DNA from: Myripristis murdjan
Lineage: Eukaryota > Chordata > Actinopteri > Holocentriformes > Holocentridae
DNA length: 64,000 bases
Assembly: GCF_902150065.1 (NCBI RefSeq)
Contig: NC_043990.1
Location: forward strand, 2,319,117 to 2,383,116
Direction of reading: 5' to 3'
Below the pieces are notes generated by a model. That model saw nothing but the letters and a program-made list of their open reading frames with translations. It did no database searches and was not told the origin of the DNA. Position numbers and translations under genes: made by a program. Below are positions 10,561 through 22,153 of this stretch, one piece after another. How positions within the stretch are numbered: position 1 is the stretch's first letter; each line of letters opens with the position of its first letter.

Positions 10561-10745
10561 CACAGTGATACAAACTCATTGAGGCGGCGTACAAAAACCT
10601 CTTACTGTAGACAGACACGGCTCTCTCACTTTGAAAACAACAAACTCACTGAGATCAGCCTCAGGTTTTAAAACTTACAAACAACTGACTGATGCATTAT
10701 GACTAGCCATCAAATTATGTCAAAAATCATCAATATTGATTACAT

Positions 10746-11039
10746 TTATTTTATTTTATTTTTTTTAATTTTAGCAAGGAAACTGATTTCTTCACCAGTG
10801 AAATAAAACACATTAATTTCTCTCATACAGCCATATTCATCATTTTCATGATTCACAGTCAACAAATAAAACATGATATCATCTGCATACAGTGATATCT
10901 TATGAGTGTGATTTCTGTCTTTGTTGCTTGAAATACTTTCATGTGTTTTTAAAGCCTCTACAGGGGGCTGAAGTACTGAGGCCAATAAAAACAGATGACA
11001 AAGGACATGCCTTATGTTTATATCAAGAGAAGACGACAT
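10746..11039 (-). mobile_element. L1-like LINE reverse-transcriptase fragment
   Basis: The minus strand encodes a short piece with HTHKISLYADDIMFYL, which matches the catalytic YADD block of L1-type reverse transcriptase, preceded by VLQPPVEAL. It is an isolated remnant. Equivalent pieces lie above the J segments of cassettes 2 and 3, so it entered before cassette duplication. Confidence 0.65.
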
Positions 11040-11454
11040 TTGAGTTAAATTAAATGTTTTTTAGTCTACAGTGTTGAGGCTCAATAGTCTGGGTGGCCAT
11101 GGTAACTGATGCCACATCGCTAAGTCATGAGTCATCATTCCTACAGGATCCCGGTGTGGACAAAGTTGCTGCATTCATACCAAGTGACAATGGAGCTGAC
11201 ATACAGTGTGTGCTGTTCAGAGGGCGACATGTGCACAGACCAGCAGAATTACTTTGCTTTCAATGCTAATTTATTATATTAAAATTTAAATGTTATTTAA
11301 ATTTAAATTGATAATCTTTTTTCTACTATATCTACTTCAATTTTTGCATATTTTAGTTTTGTTCTTATGTTCAATTACTGAGTCCTTGATAAATTACTTC
11401 TTGTGCAGCAGTGATGAAATTTCACCCCAGGGATCAATACTTTAATTTTGTTTT

Positions 11455-13440
11455 CACTAGCAAGGACCACACCAACAACAAGATACCATTGAACGATTTA
11501 TTGCAAAGTGAACTGTGAAGTTGATTAACAGTCTTGTAGTTCAGCTGCGTGTGGGGAAGCTTCTTAGGGAATCCGCCGTAGCTCCCGGGCACGACGATCC
11601 CCAAAAAAGTTTCATTACTTGAGACAGGATTGAACAGATCTGAGATCTGAATGAATGTAGCGGTGATATGCTTGAGATGACCAGCGGATCATAATTTGAG
11701 TTAGATGTTCGGAATGCCATTACGGGAGGCTGAGGAAGAGTGTCCAGAGTGGTGGACTGGGGATATGCCAGGAATTGAGAGGATTTGGCAAAAGTGCTGG
11801 TGGAACCAGAAGTGAGTGGCTACATGTCCAGATTTGGAGACAAACAGGGGATCTGATGGTGAAAAGCTCTGGGCTTTACGAAATTCCGGGTAGTTCAAAA
11901 TAGACTCGAAAGGATTCAGAGTTGACTGGACTTTGAAGAAAAGACTGGTGTCGGTTGTCCTGATTTATTGGTTTTGGTTCGCTTAATGTAGTATACTATG
12001 GTGTCATCTGAGAAATACGATAAGGCGGAGATGCAAGCATGGCGATGATGGTCGAAGTGCAGGGAGGAGGCGGTGAATTCGGAGCATCTGAGGAACTCGA
12101 AAAAGGGAAGCAAGAACATGGCTTCCAGGGTTCGGCCACTTTGGGAGAACTGTATCCAGATTGAATGGTCTGGATACAGATGAATAGAAGGTCAGCGGTA
12201 AAAAGGAAGATGATGAGGGCTTTGCGCTGGCTCCTGACGTCAGAGGCCTCTACGGAGGGATGCTATTTGAGGATGGCTGGAGGCTAGATCTGGGGAGCCG
12301 GTTAGGAGCTTGGACAAAAGCTTATGTTGCTAAGGTATATTTTGATGGTGAGAGTTCTGATGCCAATGAGGAGTGGGCATAGGTGATGAAACTGTTCAAG
12401 GTGACGATGTCGAATGATGGGAAGATTAAGTTGAAGTGATACTGCTGATGATGGAGTTCCTGGATTCGATGATGAAGTAGTGATAGTGGAAGAGATGGAA
12501 GCACTTCCAAGCAGTCAAATAGGGTGAGAGTGTAGAGCGTGATAGACTGTTGATGATGGAGTTCCTGGATGCAATGATCAGTGGTATTAAGGCGGGCTTT
12601 ACAGGTTGAACGTTGGAGCCGAATATGAAGGGAGCGTTGTTGGGTAGTTGACTGCATAAGGGGTCAAGCTTCTAAACTTCTGGAACGAGAAACAGAAGAG
12701 AGAGTATGCAATGGCATTGATGTGACCAGGGACATGAGCAGCTCGGAGGATGTACTGGTGAGTGACAGAGTGCCAGCTTAGATGACGCATGAACGGCATG
12801 ATGGATATGGAATTGGAACGACATTTGCTGATGATGTCAATGAATGCCAGGTTATCGGAGTAGAGGAGGACAGACTTGCAAGACCATTCATGGCCCTGAA
12901 GGATGGCAGCGACTACGATGGGGTATATTTTGAAGAGCGCTGAAGATGCCGTCTTGCACTCACTAGCAAGCTCTGAGGGCCATTCTGTTGCCAACCATCT
13001 TCCAACCAGATCCAGCATGATCCAAACTTTCCAAACAATTTGAAATTAACTGACGAGTCGAGATGCGATCACAACAGCAGTTCTTTTAAAAATGACGCTG
13101 CTGGTACAACTACTGGACGTGACGCCGGAGGGGCAAAATGCCGGAAATGATGTAGTTCGGCGGACCAATCATAGCGCGGCAAGGCTCTGCGGCGGTTGCA
13201 CAACCTCCGTAAGCTCCGCACAACCTCCGTACGCTTCGCGAACGCAGAAGCATAAATTGCCCTTTAGAGATGCGGAGGGTGCTGGCATCCCAGTGGCAGG
13301 AGTCCCGAATGGAAGAAACTGCTGCTGTTATTGGAATAGAGCTGTGGAGGGTGCTGGTATCCTGGTGCCAGGAGCCCCGAATGACGGAAACTGCAGTTGT
13401 TGCTGAATTAGAGCTGCAGTGTTGGCATCCCAGTGCCAGA
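11455..13440 (-). mobile_element. DIRS-type tyrosine-recombinase retrotransposon fossil
   Basis: Compared with cassette 2 (25.9-26.2 kb), an extra block of about 2 kb interrupts the shared J-V intergenic sequence. On the minus strand it contains an RNase H-like part (ATEWPSELASECKTA, SVLLYSDNLAFIDII, RAAHVPGHINAIA) followed by a tyrosine-recombinase part (FLRCSEFTASS, HACISALSYFSDD, SGHSSSASRNGIP). This order and these motifs belong to fish DIRS elements. The right end holds about three imperfect 70-bp repeats. The copy is incomplete and broken in several places. It is absent from cassette 2, so it post-dates at least part of the cassette duplication. Confidence 0.7.
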
Positions 13441-13860
13441 AGCCCCTGCTGGAGGAATCGAACTCCCATCTCCAAGTTGAAAATCGTGTTTCGTTGTGAA
13501 CCATCCACCACAACAACCACCTACCAAAACATGGATTTTGTTTGAGGTGATAATTCAAATTTTCAGCATTACAGCAGTAAAGTGGATAGCAAAAAAGGTC
13601 AGTTGGTCAGCTGGTATATTGTTTTCTGCACTGTGTTTGATATTTGTGAGTTTGTCTAAAAGGCACAATCCCAAAAATGACATATAATTCCTTTTAATAA
13701 ACACAATCTATGAATAATGAAATCAAAATCATACAGATAAAATCTGTTAAATTCTGCCTTGGTGACTTTATAACAAAGTCTCTAGTGTCTCTGCAGCTGT
13801 TGAGTCAGATCAGTTCCTCTCCAGCTGAGGGAGGTTTTTGTACGATGTTGTTTCACTGTG

Positions 13861-14428
13861 TGAACGGGTAGCTGTAACCCTGCTGACAGTAGTAAACTCC
13901 TGAATCTTCAGCCTGGACTCCACTGATGGTCAGAGTGTAGTCAGACCCAGATCCACTTCCACTAAAACGACTTGAAACTCCAGACTGACGGGTTGTAGCA
14001 TCATATATCAGGAGTTTAGGAGCTTCTCCAGGTTTCTGAAGGTACCACTCGAGGTTGTTACCAACATTTGTGCTTGTTTTACATCTCATAGTGACAGTCT
14101 GCCCACGACTAACAGACTGAGATCCAGGAGACTGAGTCAGAGTGATTTCTCCTGATGAATCTGGAAAATATCCAAAAGAGTAGAAGGGTTATTGAGACAA
14201 ATACAGCTTGGAGAAAGATGATGAATATGAAAACAGAAGAGGAGGATTTCTTTAACATGGAGAACAGATGGAAGAAGGTGAATGCTGCTGGTCTCAGTGT
14301 TTCTCCATCACAGCAGAAGATGATTGTGGTAAAGCTGGTTGCATCCTGAAGCCAAGTTTTCAGAAGAGAGTCTCACCCTGAACAAGGAGCCCCAGGGTGC
14401 CCAGCAGGAGAATCTGTGACATCATCAT
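13861..14428 (-). CDS. V3: Ig light-chain V segment, family B
   Basis: Minus-strand V of cassette 1, in the same orientation as J1 and C1, so it can join by simple deletion. The leader exon (14377-14428) encodes [18 protein letters not shown] 216-bp intron separates it from the V exon (13861-14160). The mature start is [13 protein letters not shown], with MRCKTS holding the first cysteine, LEWYLQKPG the tryptophan and VYYCQQGYS the second cysteine. The heptamer is at 13854-13860 and the nonamer at 13833-13841 with a 12-bp spacer. An octamer-like ATGCAAAC (GTTTGCAT on the coding strand) lies at 14524-14531. It appears functional. Family B comprises V3, V5, V6, V9 (5' part), V10 and V14. Confidence 0.93.
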
Positions 14429-14429
14429 T

Positions 14430-15460
14430 GTGCTGCCGGTGTGTCAGTGGCTCTGATAGGCCTGGACAGCCACTGATCAACACTGGCCTCTTAACGGGTG
14501 GAGAGCAGAGAAGCAGGACACATATGCAAACACACACAACTATTTGAATGATCCTCCAGGGAACAGCGGACCCCCAAAACCTTGCTGAGAAGATAGAGGT
14601 GACTGTGAATAACGAAGGTCTTTCACATCTGAGCGGCAACAGAGAAAAACTGCTAAAGACAAGTGACTCATGACGAGGATAATGTGTTGAGAAACACCAT
14701 GGTGAGAAGCTGGAATAGTGACTCCAATGCTGAAGGAACGGCTGGAGAAGCAGCTTGATTTAGGAGGTGGAGGATTTGCCGTCAGTGTGAATGGAACCAG
14801 GGGCAGGTAGCTAGGTGAGCGCTTTCTGAGCTGAAGAGCAGATCAGAAAGAGCAGGAATCTCAGATCTTTAAAGGGAGAGGCAGTTTGCCAGGCTTTCAG
14901 ATGGACTGAGAGACGGATACATCTGATGAATAAACATGAGGTGGGTGGGTTTGATTGGTCTCTGTCCATTTCAGTGAGAAGATGAGAACATTGTGAGGAG
15001 AACAACAGGTGGAATATGCAGGGGGAAGCAGACAGGTGGAACTCTATGGTTGAGGCTCTGAATATGGAAGATGTGAGAAAAGTGAAGGAGGCCAGCAGAA
15101 ACTTGGCTTGAGTGTGTGGGCGTTATGTGGGTGGTGTCAACCTCAGGGAATAATGTTGATAGAAATGGAGAGAAGAAGCAGTGTTGAGAGAAAGATGATG
15201 GGAAGGCAAAACGGACTCCTGATGTTGGAGGCCTCTATAGAGCATAGACATTTTGGGCCGTCTGGATGAGGCTTGGAGCAGCAGTCAGCTGCTTGGAGAA
15301 GAAGCTGATGCTCCTGAAGCATCAGGCTTTAAGGAGTTTCTGTCAGATGGTTTTTATGCTCCAGCAGTCACTCACTCACACACTGTTTCACTTCCCTTTA
15401 AGAAGCCTCTCATGCACATCAGCACACAAACATGATAGGAGCTGAAAACCTTTACATTAC
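14430..15460 (-). other. Conserved 5' flank of V3
   Basis: About 1 kb upstream of the leader is nearly identical to the flanks of V6 (27.32-28.35 kb), V10 (43.42-44.28 kb, with an internal gap) and V14 (63.58 kb to the window end). It contains the octamer-like site and, at its far end, the block with GGAAGTGAAAC. Open frames in it are not convincing. Confidence 0.7.
15329..15426 (-). promoter_or_regulatory. Second copy type of the candidate enhancer block, upstream of V3
   Basis: Nearly the same 100 bp as in the J-C introns, with GGAAGTGAAAC at 15385-15395 on the minus strand, here about 960 bp upstream of the V3 leader. Copies upstream of V6 (28215-28312) and V10 (44161-44259) keep the motif too. 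Confidence 0.4.
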
Positions 15461-15892
15461 ACTGGAAATGAATAGAGCAAATATTCAACTTTCTTTTCTA
15501 TATCACTGAATATATATATTTTATTTTCAAAAGTGGGGCTGAAATAGAGGAAAATCTGATTTTTAACACATTTTAAATTACTTTTTTAAAATTTGTTGAA
15601 AGAAAAGTCAAAGTTAAAATAAACTGATATCATGGTTGTTATGCAGAAGTCTGGAAAAAAGGACCCATCATATATAATATTAAATAAATGTACACATTTA
15701 GAAACAGCCTGATGAGAGTAATGTGTGTCCCTGTTGGAGTCAGTCAGAGCATTTCCATAGAGAGCCACTTTGCATCAGCAGCACCATGCTCCAGTGCTCT
15801 GGGAGAGTTTATAGTCCTGAGAGTTGAAGACTGGATGACTGACAGCTGTCCTTCATGACAACAGAAGCCCCAGAAATCCTCCTCATCCAAAC

Positions 15893-16375
15893 ATGACTTT
15901 GAGCTCCATCCTCATCTGGACTCTCCTCTGCTGCTGCTTGACAGGTAAAGTCCAGAGAATCAAAGTCCTCTCCTCTATGAAGATCCGTCCCTCTGAAATG
16001 AAGCGGGGAAAAGCATGACTCTGCTTTGTGTTTTTGTCTGTGTGTCCTCAGAGTCCAGAGGCCAGGTCACAGTGACTCAGTCTGGAGCAGTGAGCGCTGC
16101 TCTGGGAGCCTCCGCCACCATCACATGTAAAACCAGCCAGAATGTTTATGTTTCTGGAAGAGACCACCTTTTAGCCTGGTACCAACAGAGAGATGGAGAA
16201 ACTCCTAAACTGCTAATTTACTATGCTAATCGTCGAGCATCAGGGATTCCAGGTCGTTTTACAGGCAGTGGATCAGGGAGTGACTTCACTCTGACCATCA
16301 GTGGAGTCCAGGCTGAAGATGCAGCAGTTTACTACTGTCAGAGTTACCACTATATCAACAGTCAGCATGTGTTCA
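15893..16375 (+). CDS. V4: Ig light-chain V segment, family A
   Basis: Leader exon 15893-15944 and V exon 16052-16375, spliced in the family pattern. The mature chain starts [15 protein letters not shown]; cysteines are in TITCKTS and VYYCQSYHY, tryptophan in LLAWYQQ. CDR1 reads [10 protein letters not shown] and CDR3 is of the long type [11 protein letters not shown]. The RSS is canonical (heptamer 16376-16382, 12-bp spacer, nonamer 16395-16403). The octamer-like CTTTGCAT is at 15768-15775. It looks functional, and as a plus-strand gene between cassettes 1 and 2 it would join by inversion. Confidence 0.93.
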
Positions 16376-16481
16376 CACAGTGAAAAAGCGTCGTACAAAA
16401 ACCTCCCTCAGTCAGACTGAACAGAAACTGAAGTGACTGCTGCAGCTGGAAGCTACTGCAGGGACTGATACAGTTCACTGA

Positions 16482-16483
<2 letters not shown>

Positions 16484-16542
<59 letters not shown>
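16484..16542. repeat. CA microsatellite behind V4
   Basis: Pure CA tract of about 58 bp in the conserved family-A downstream position. Confidence 0.9.
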
Positions 16543-16546
<4 letters not shown>

Positions 16547-16788
16547 ATGAAAACATATCATCTTGTTGATAGTGTCAGTGGCAGTTTTCCCTCTGAGCTT
16601 CAAACAGCCACCTCCCACCTCAACAAGCTGAAAGTTCCCCCAAATGAAGAGGACAGTTCCAGTGAAGAAGCCCAATCAGAAACATTAAAAGCACAACAAC
16701 ATGGAGCAAAGTGAGCTGCCCTGATGCTGAACCCCAAACCACTGCTGAATGATCCAAACACTTTATCCACGCTGCTGCTGGAACATCT

Positions 16789-18709
16789 GGGGCCTCATTT
16801 ATAAACATTGCGTATGCACAAAACAGGGCCTGAAATTGGCGTACGCCACTTTCTACGCAAAGGTTGTGATTTATAAAGAAAAACTTGACGGAAAAATGTG
16901 CGGTCCTTCACTTAAATTCTGAACCATCCTTACGGCCTACGCACATCTTAGAGACAAGGGGAATTTGGCGGCGCAGACGGTGATGTGGTGAATTGAATCC
17001 AAACTGCATCATGATTTGTCTCTTATTCGTTTATTTACACTCTATATCAAACGTTAATTGTAAATCCACTTCATCACAAACATTCCAAACAGCAGTGATA
17101 TTTGTGCCGGAGCTACTGAGCCATAACTATTATATAAGGAACTTGCAATTTTAAAAAAGAGAAGTCTATATTTTAATGAGTGTAACTGATGAAATTATTA
17201 TCACTGGTTGGAGACAAATTACACAAATGACATTGAAGAATTGCAGCACATTCGCCTGTCACACTTCCGTCTTTAAATTATGCCAGGGTGGTGGATATCG
17301 CAGACTGAAATGTAAATTGTGACAAGTTCTGAGGCAAGCAGTCTAATTGCTGTAAACATATAAATACCGTGGTTACACTCGCCACTTTTGGCTATAATTC
17401 TGTGACATTATCCATAGGTCTGGGATATCGCAGTCGGCTCTAAGCGCAATAATGCCTGCCGTCTTGGATGGCATTGTTAATGTGACCAGTCGATATATCA
17501 GATTTCCCTACACTGTGGGAGAACAGGCCAAAAATAAAAAGCAATTTGCAGCAATGTCCGGTTTTCCAAATTAACTGCACTCATATTCCTATAAGGGCTC
17601 CATGTGACAATGAATGTGTATGTTTATAGAAAACATGTGCCTTCCATTAATATGCAAGTCATATGTGACCCCAACATGCACCTGACAAATTTAGTGGCAC
17701 AATGGCCTGGCTCAACACGTGACTCCTTCATCGTGACACATAGTCGTATAGGGGACAGACTGCTGGCATATGCTGTGCGTAATTGCTGGCGTCTTGGTAA
17801 GTCAATAATAAAAAAAAAAAAACTTATTGTGGAAATTCTAACCATTCAAGCCTGACGTGCTGATGCACTCTTCCGCTGTAACCTGCAGCCTGCAGGTGAC
17901 AGTGGCACTTCGATTTCCGTATCTGTAAAATTCAGTTTTTTCCGCCTTTCTCTCCCAGGTTGCCATGATTAACCGTAACACACCATTGGTCAGCTGGATA
18001 ATTTACATATGCATCAACATTCATGAGGTGCTTTGCATTGGCCATTTATGGTTGAATGTGGGCGTGTAGTGGGCGGAGGATGAGACGCAATCTTGTCCGC
18101 AAACTTTCAGGTGGACTGTGATTTATAAAGGGAAATTGCTTGCAGGTGTGCGTACGCATGGTGTAGGAGCCATGAAGTAACATATGATGAACTGTAATTT
18201 TGTGGTTTAAATTGGGGTTATTTTGGTTATTATATTTTGTTATTTTTTGTTGTTTATTTTAATATCACAGTAACTGGGTCACAGGGATATGGGTGGTAAC
18301 CTCCTAGTTAATATAATCACCTGGGCACTGGCACGGCGGGAGATATAACAAAGAAAGAGGGTGAGTGACGGGAGAGGCCGTATTTTTTGTTGACCGCTGT
18401 TTTTGCTTTTGATCGCTGTGATTGTTTTTTTTTTCATACTTTGAGCACGTTACAATAAGTTGTTCTAATTCTTTAATAAAACTCGTTAAACGTATTTTTT
18501 GATCTCAGCGAATATTTTGTTTGTACAGCGTGTCGGACAATAAGCAAACACCCTAAGCTCAGCCTCTCAGCGATTTCTTTGTTTATGATAATAGTCGCTA
18601 CACATGGTTTTATAAGTCTGAATTTTTTTGGGCGTATGCCATTTTCAGCTTTTGGGTGTACGTACACTTTTAGTATGGATCCTACACAAAGTTTTATAAA
18701 TGAGGCCCC
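16789..18709 (+). mobile_element. PIF/Harbinger DNA transposon remnant
   Basis: Ends are inverted copies of GGGGCCTCATTTATAAA. Inside, the plus strand at 17604-17855 encodes a fragment with YRKHVPSINMQVICD and VAQWPGSTRDSFI, which fits the DDE domain of HARBI1-type transposases. The rest of the transposase is not readable, so the copy is dead. A clear target duplication was not found. It interrupts the V4 3' flank: the intact flank continues behind V13. Confidence 0.75.
17604..17855 (+). pseudogene. HARBI1-like transposase fragment
   Basis: About 60 recognisable residues of a Harbinger DDE transposase (RKH followed by INMQVICDPNM and WPGSTRDSF) inside the element at 16789-18709. The family protein is about 350 residues, so most is lost. 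The frame runs into an A-rich stretch at its 3' end. Confidence 0.7.
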
Positions 18710-19980
18710 TGGACTGTCAGGATCCAAACAGATCAGGATGATCATTCAGTCAGCAGGATCAGGAAGCCTCATTTAGACAGAGGAAAGGCAAGAGAGACAA
18801 GAGCCGACTGGACCTGAATCAACATGTTCAACTGTTTAATGACAGGAAACGTTCAAAAGTAAAGAGGCAAATGTTTTCTTTACAAATTAACTGTGTCTAT
18901 AAAGTTATACACCCAAACACACATAAACATGCAAACAAACACACGTAGAAGTTTTAAAACAGCTGATGATGGATGCAGAATACTGAATCTCCACAGAATA
19001 AAAGAAACTCAAGTCTGATTGTAATTTCAGTTATATGATGGGTGTTATTGGTTTTAAAAGAAAGGTTTATATTAATATATGCCTATATATTTATAATTAG
19101 AGACGTCTTGTAGTGGCATATTGTTGATAGTGCAAAAGGCCAAATCAGAGAGCTGAGAACTGAATTGAAAAGCCTTTGTTGTACAAAATGTTACCTGACA
19201 CACTAAGAATATATATTTTGTGCCGTTCTGCATTTCACACAGAATGGGAAGATAAAAATGTGTCTCAGTGTGAGTTACTGCTCAGTCGGTTCACACTGGA
19301 CCAGGTCTACTGAGCGGCTCTCCTTGCAGCTTCTCTTTGCCAGAACTGAAACGGGTAAAACTGCTTTCATGCTCCACATCCATGGAATTATACTCTTTAA
19401 TCAACAACCTGATATGTTTTGGTCATTTCAAATCACTGAGCAACCCACAGCCCCAATTTACAACAGCTGTCATGACTCAGCAGAATACCACACATGGATT
19501 TATCTGACATTTGAAAGAGCACTGTTTTCTGTAAGGATGAGTGAAATGGAGAAAACATTCAACTAAAATGAGACAATAAAAAGAACGCATTGGAAAAGGA
19601 GAGGAACATCAAGAGGCCTTCAAACTCACACAACAGGGATTGAGGTGACAGTATTGAACCTGTGGGGGGCGCTAGTGGGTTTCCAACAGAATGTGGAACA
19701 AACAGTGAGCAGGGAAGTGTGCTGGTTCCACATGGACTGAAAAGCCAGTAATTCATCTGTTGTACAGACACTGAGTCAGAGCAGAAGAGGAGAATGTGCT
19801 GGAAGACTGTAGAAGGAAACCTGAGCATCAGAAAATAAAGCCAAGCCACTGAAATACAGACGAGCAGCAAGAACAAGGAGACTGCTGAGGAAAATAAGAA
19901 TATGGAAAGCAGATCACAGCATTTTACTGACAGGTTTTAGAAATTAACAATAACTTTATTGAATAGCATCCTTCGACATT
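18710..19980 (+). other. 5' flank of V5
   Basis: No gene accepted. From about 19073 to 20040 the sequence is closely repeated at 31725-32695, upstream of V9. One frame of about 100 codons (19258-19566) is kept open in both copies, but its residues match nothing I recognise and the two copies are recent duplicates, so it is not called a gene. Confidence 0.5.
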
Positions 19981-20043
19981 TTATTAAAACATAACATTAA
20001 CCTCATGTACATGAGGATTATTCAAATAGTCAATGCCTCCAGC

Positions 20044-20045
<2 letters not shown>

Positions 20046-20088
<43 letters not shown>
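20046..20088. repeat. GT microsatellite touching the V5 octamer
   Basis: A (GT)n tract of about 42 bp runs straight into the octamer-like GTTTGCAT of V5 (20087-20094). V9 has the same arrangement with a shorter tract. Confidence 0.9.
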
Positions 20089-20092
<4 letters not shown>

Positions 20093-20189
20093 ATATGTGT
20101 CCTGCCTCTTTGCTCTCCACCCGTTAAGAGGCCAGTGTTGATCAGTGGCTGTCCAGGCCTTTCAGAGCCACTGACACGCCGGCAGCACA

Positions 20190-20757
20190 ATGATGATGTC
20201 ACAGATTCTCCTGCTGGGCACCCTGGGGCTCCTTGTTCAGGGTGAGACTCTCTTCTGAAAACTTGGCTTCAGGATGCAACCAGCTTTACCACAATCATCT
20301 TCTGCTGTGATGGAGAAACACTGAGACCAGCAGCATTCACCTTCTTCCATCTGTTCTCCATGTTAAAGAAATCCTCCTCTTCTGTTTTCATATTCATCAT
20401 CTTTCTCCAAGCTGTATTTGTCTCAATAACCCTTCTGCTCTTTTGGATATTTTCCAGATTCATCAGGAGAAATCACTCTGACTCAGTCTCCTGGATCTCA
20501 GTCTGTTAGTCCAGGACAGACTGTCTCTATCAGATGTAAAACCAGTTCAGGTGTTAGTAACTGGCTCCACTGGTACCTTCAGAAACCTGGACAAGCTCCT
20601 AAACTTCTGATATATAAGGCCACAACCCTTCAGTCTGGAGTTTCAAGTCGTTTTAGTGGAAGTGGATCTGGGACTGACTTCACTCTGACCATCAGTGGAG
20701 TCCAGGCTGAAGATTCAGGAGTTTACTACTGTCAGCAGAGTAGCAGCTGGCCGCTCA
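20190..20757 (+). CDS. V5: Ig light-chain V segment, family B, plus strand
   Basis: A family-B gene lying on the plus strand, opposite to its sisters V3, V6, V10 and V14. Leader exon 20190-20241 starts [11 protein letters not shown] exon 20458-20757 is open from end to end: [40 protein letters not shown], then [13 protein letters not shown]. Heptamer 20758-20764, 12-bp spacer, nonamer 20777-20785. The octamer-like GTTTGCAT is at 20087-20094. Everything needed for function is present. It would join J2 by inversion. The 3' flank (CAGCTGGAGAGGAACTG) is of the B type. Confidence 0.93.
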
Positions 20758-21078
20758 CACAGTGAAAAAGCCTCGTACAAAAACCTCCCTCAGCTGGAGA
20801 GGAACTGATCTGACTCAACAGCTGCAGAGACACTAAAACACTATAGAGGACTGGAAATGAAGGCACAATATCAATTCTAAGCACATGATTAGCACATATG
20901 AAACAAGCAATTTCATTTCACATTATAAAACATTTATTAACACTTTGTCACAGAAACAAAGTCTCAAGTAACAAATACTTGTATTCCCACTTTACTAAAG
21001 ATAATTCATATTTACAAGTCTGACTTGTAATACTGACATATTGTATGATCTTTCAACATCAAGACTGGGAAGACTGGG

Positions 21079-21792
21079 GAAATTGATACAGTCCTAACAC
21101 CACAAACTGAATGTCGTGTGCTTCATTCAGGCTAAAAGTTACTCATTGATGTCAGTGATGAAATCATCACTGACATGAAAAATGGTTTTATAATTTGTAT
21201 TTTAAAAATTATACACAAGTATTATATAATTCTCCCCCAAGCCATTGTTCTGAAGAAGGTTAGTCCGCTTTCTTCATCTAAAAACCAGGAATTGTTTAAT
21301 ATTCAGACACTGAATTTTTGGTGAAAAATAGTGGATGTTTGCTTGTTTTGTTTTGTTTTTATTCAGAATTTTGTGCTTTGTGAGAATTCTTTTCACTCTG
21401 TTTAAATTTACAATTACTTGTAAAAATTTTTTTACAAGAAATTGATACAGTCCTAACACCACAAACTGAACGTCGTGTGCTTCATTCAGGCTAAAAGTTA
21501 CTCATTGATGTCAGTGATGAAATCATCACTGACATGAAAAATGGTTTTATAATTTGTATTTTAAAAATTATACACAAGTATTATATAATTCTCCCCCAAG
21601 CCATTGTTCTGAAGAAGGTTAGTCCGCTTTCTTCATCTAAAAACCAGGAATTGTTTAATATTCAGACACTGAATTTTTGGTGAAAAATAGTGGATGTTTG
21701 CTTGTTTTGTTTTTTTTTTATTCAGAATTTTGTGCTTTGTGAGAATTCTTTTCACTCTGTTTAAATTTACAATTACTTGTAAAATTTGCACA
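21079..21792. repeat. Two-copy tandem duplication, 359-bp unit
   Basis: The block from GAAATTGATACAGTCCTAAC at 21079 repeats from 21438 almost without change (for example GAATGTCGTG against GAACGTCGTG, and a small difference in a T-run). High identity means a recent duplication. No gene content. The flanks 20800-21078 and 21793-22070 are unremarkable AT-rich DNA. Confidence 0.92.
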
Positions 21793-22153
21793 GGTTGTTT
21801 TGATGTCATTTCAAATGCTGCAAACTATTGAAAAAGGCACTTCAATATGTTTTAGGAATCACAGATAGTGTGATATTTGATATGACTGTCACCTAAATGG
21901 AAATAACCAGCCTAACATCAACCTGTGAACTAAACTCAGCACTTGTAATGAAGTTCATTGAAACAGAGCTGATTTGGTGAAAATATCTTTATTGTCTTAA
22001 CATGGAGAGAATACTGACATGAATGCAAGCAAGAAAACATTATTATTAGAAGATATAATGATGCTTGTGAGAGAGAGAGACATGAGGCAGAGTGCAGAGT
22101 GAGAGCAGCTGCAGAGTGAAACCAGTAGCAGAAGTCCCAGTGAGTCAGGTCAG

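Noticed and set aside
14155-14349. 64-codon frame repeated six times, as a protein gene
   Set aside because: It lies antisense to the family-B leader intron and is explained by duplication of the V genes; kept only as a finding on intron conservation.
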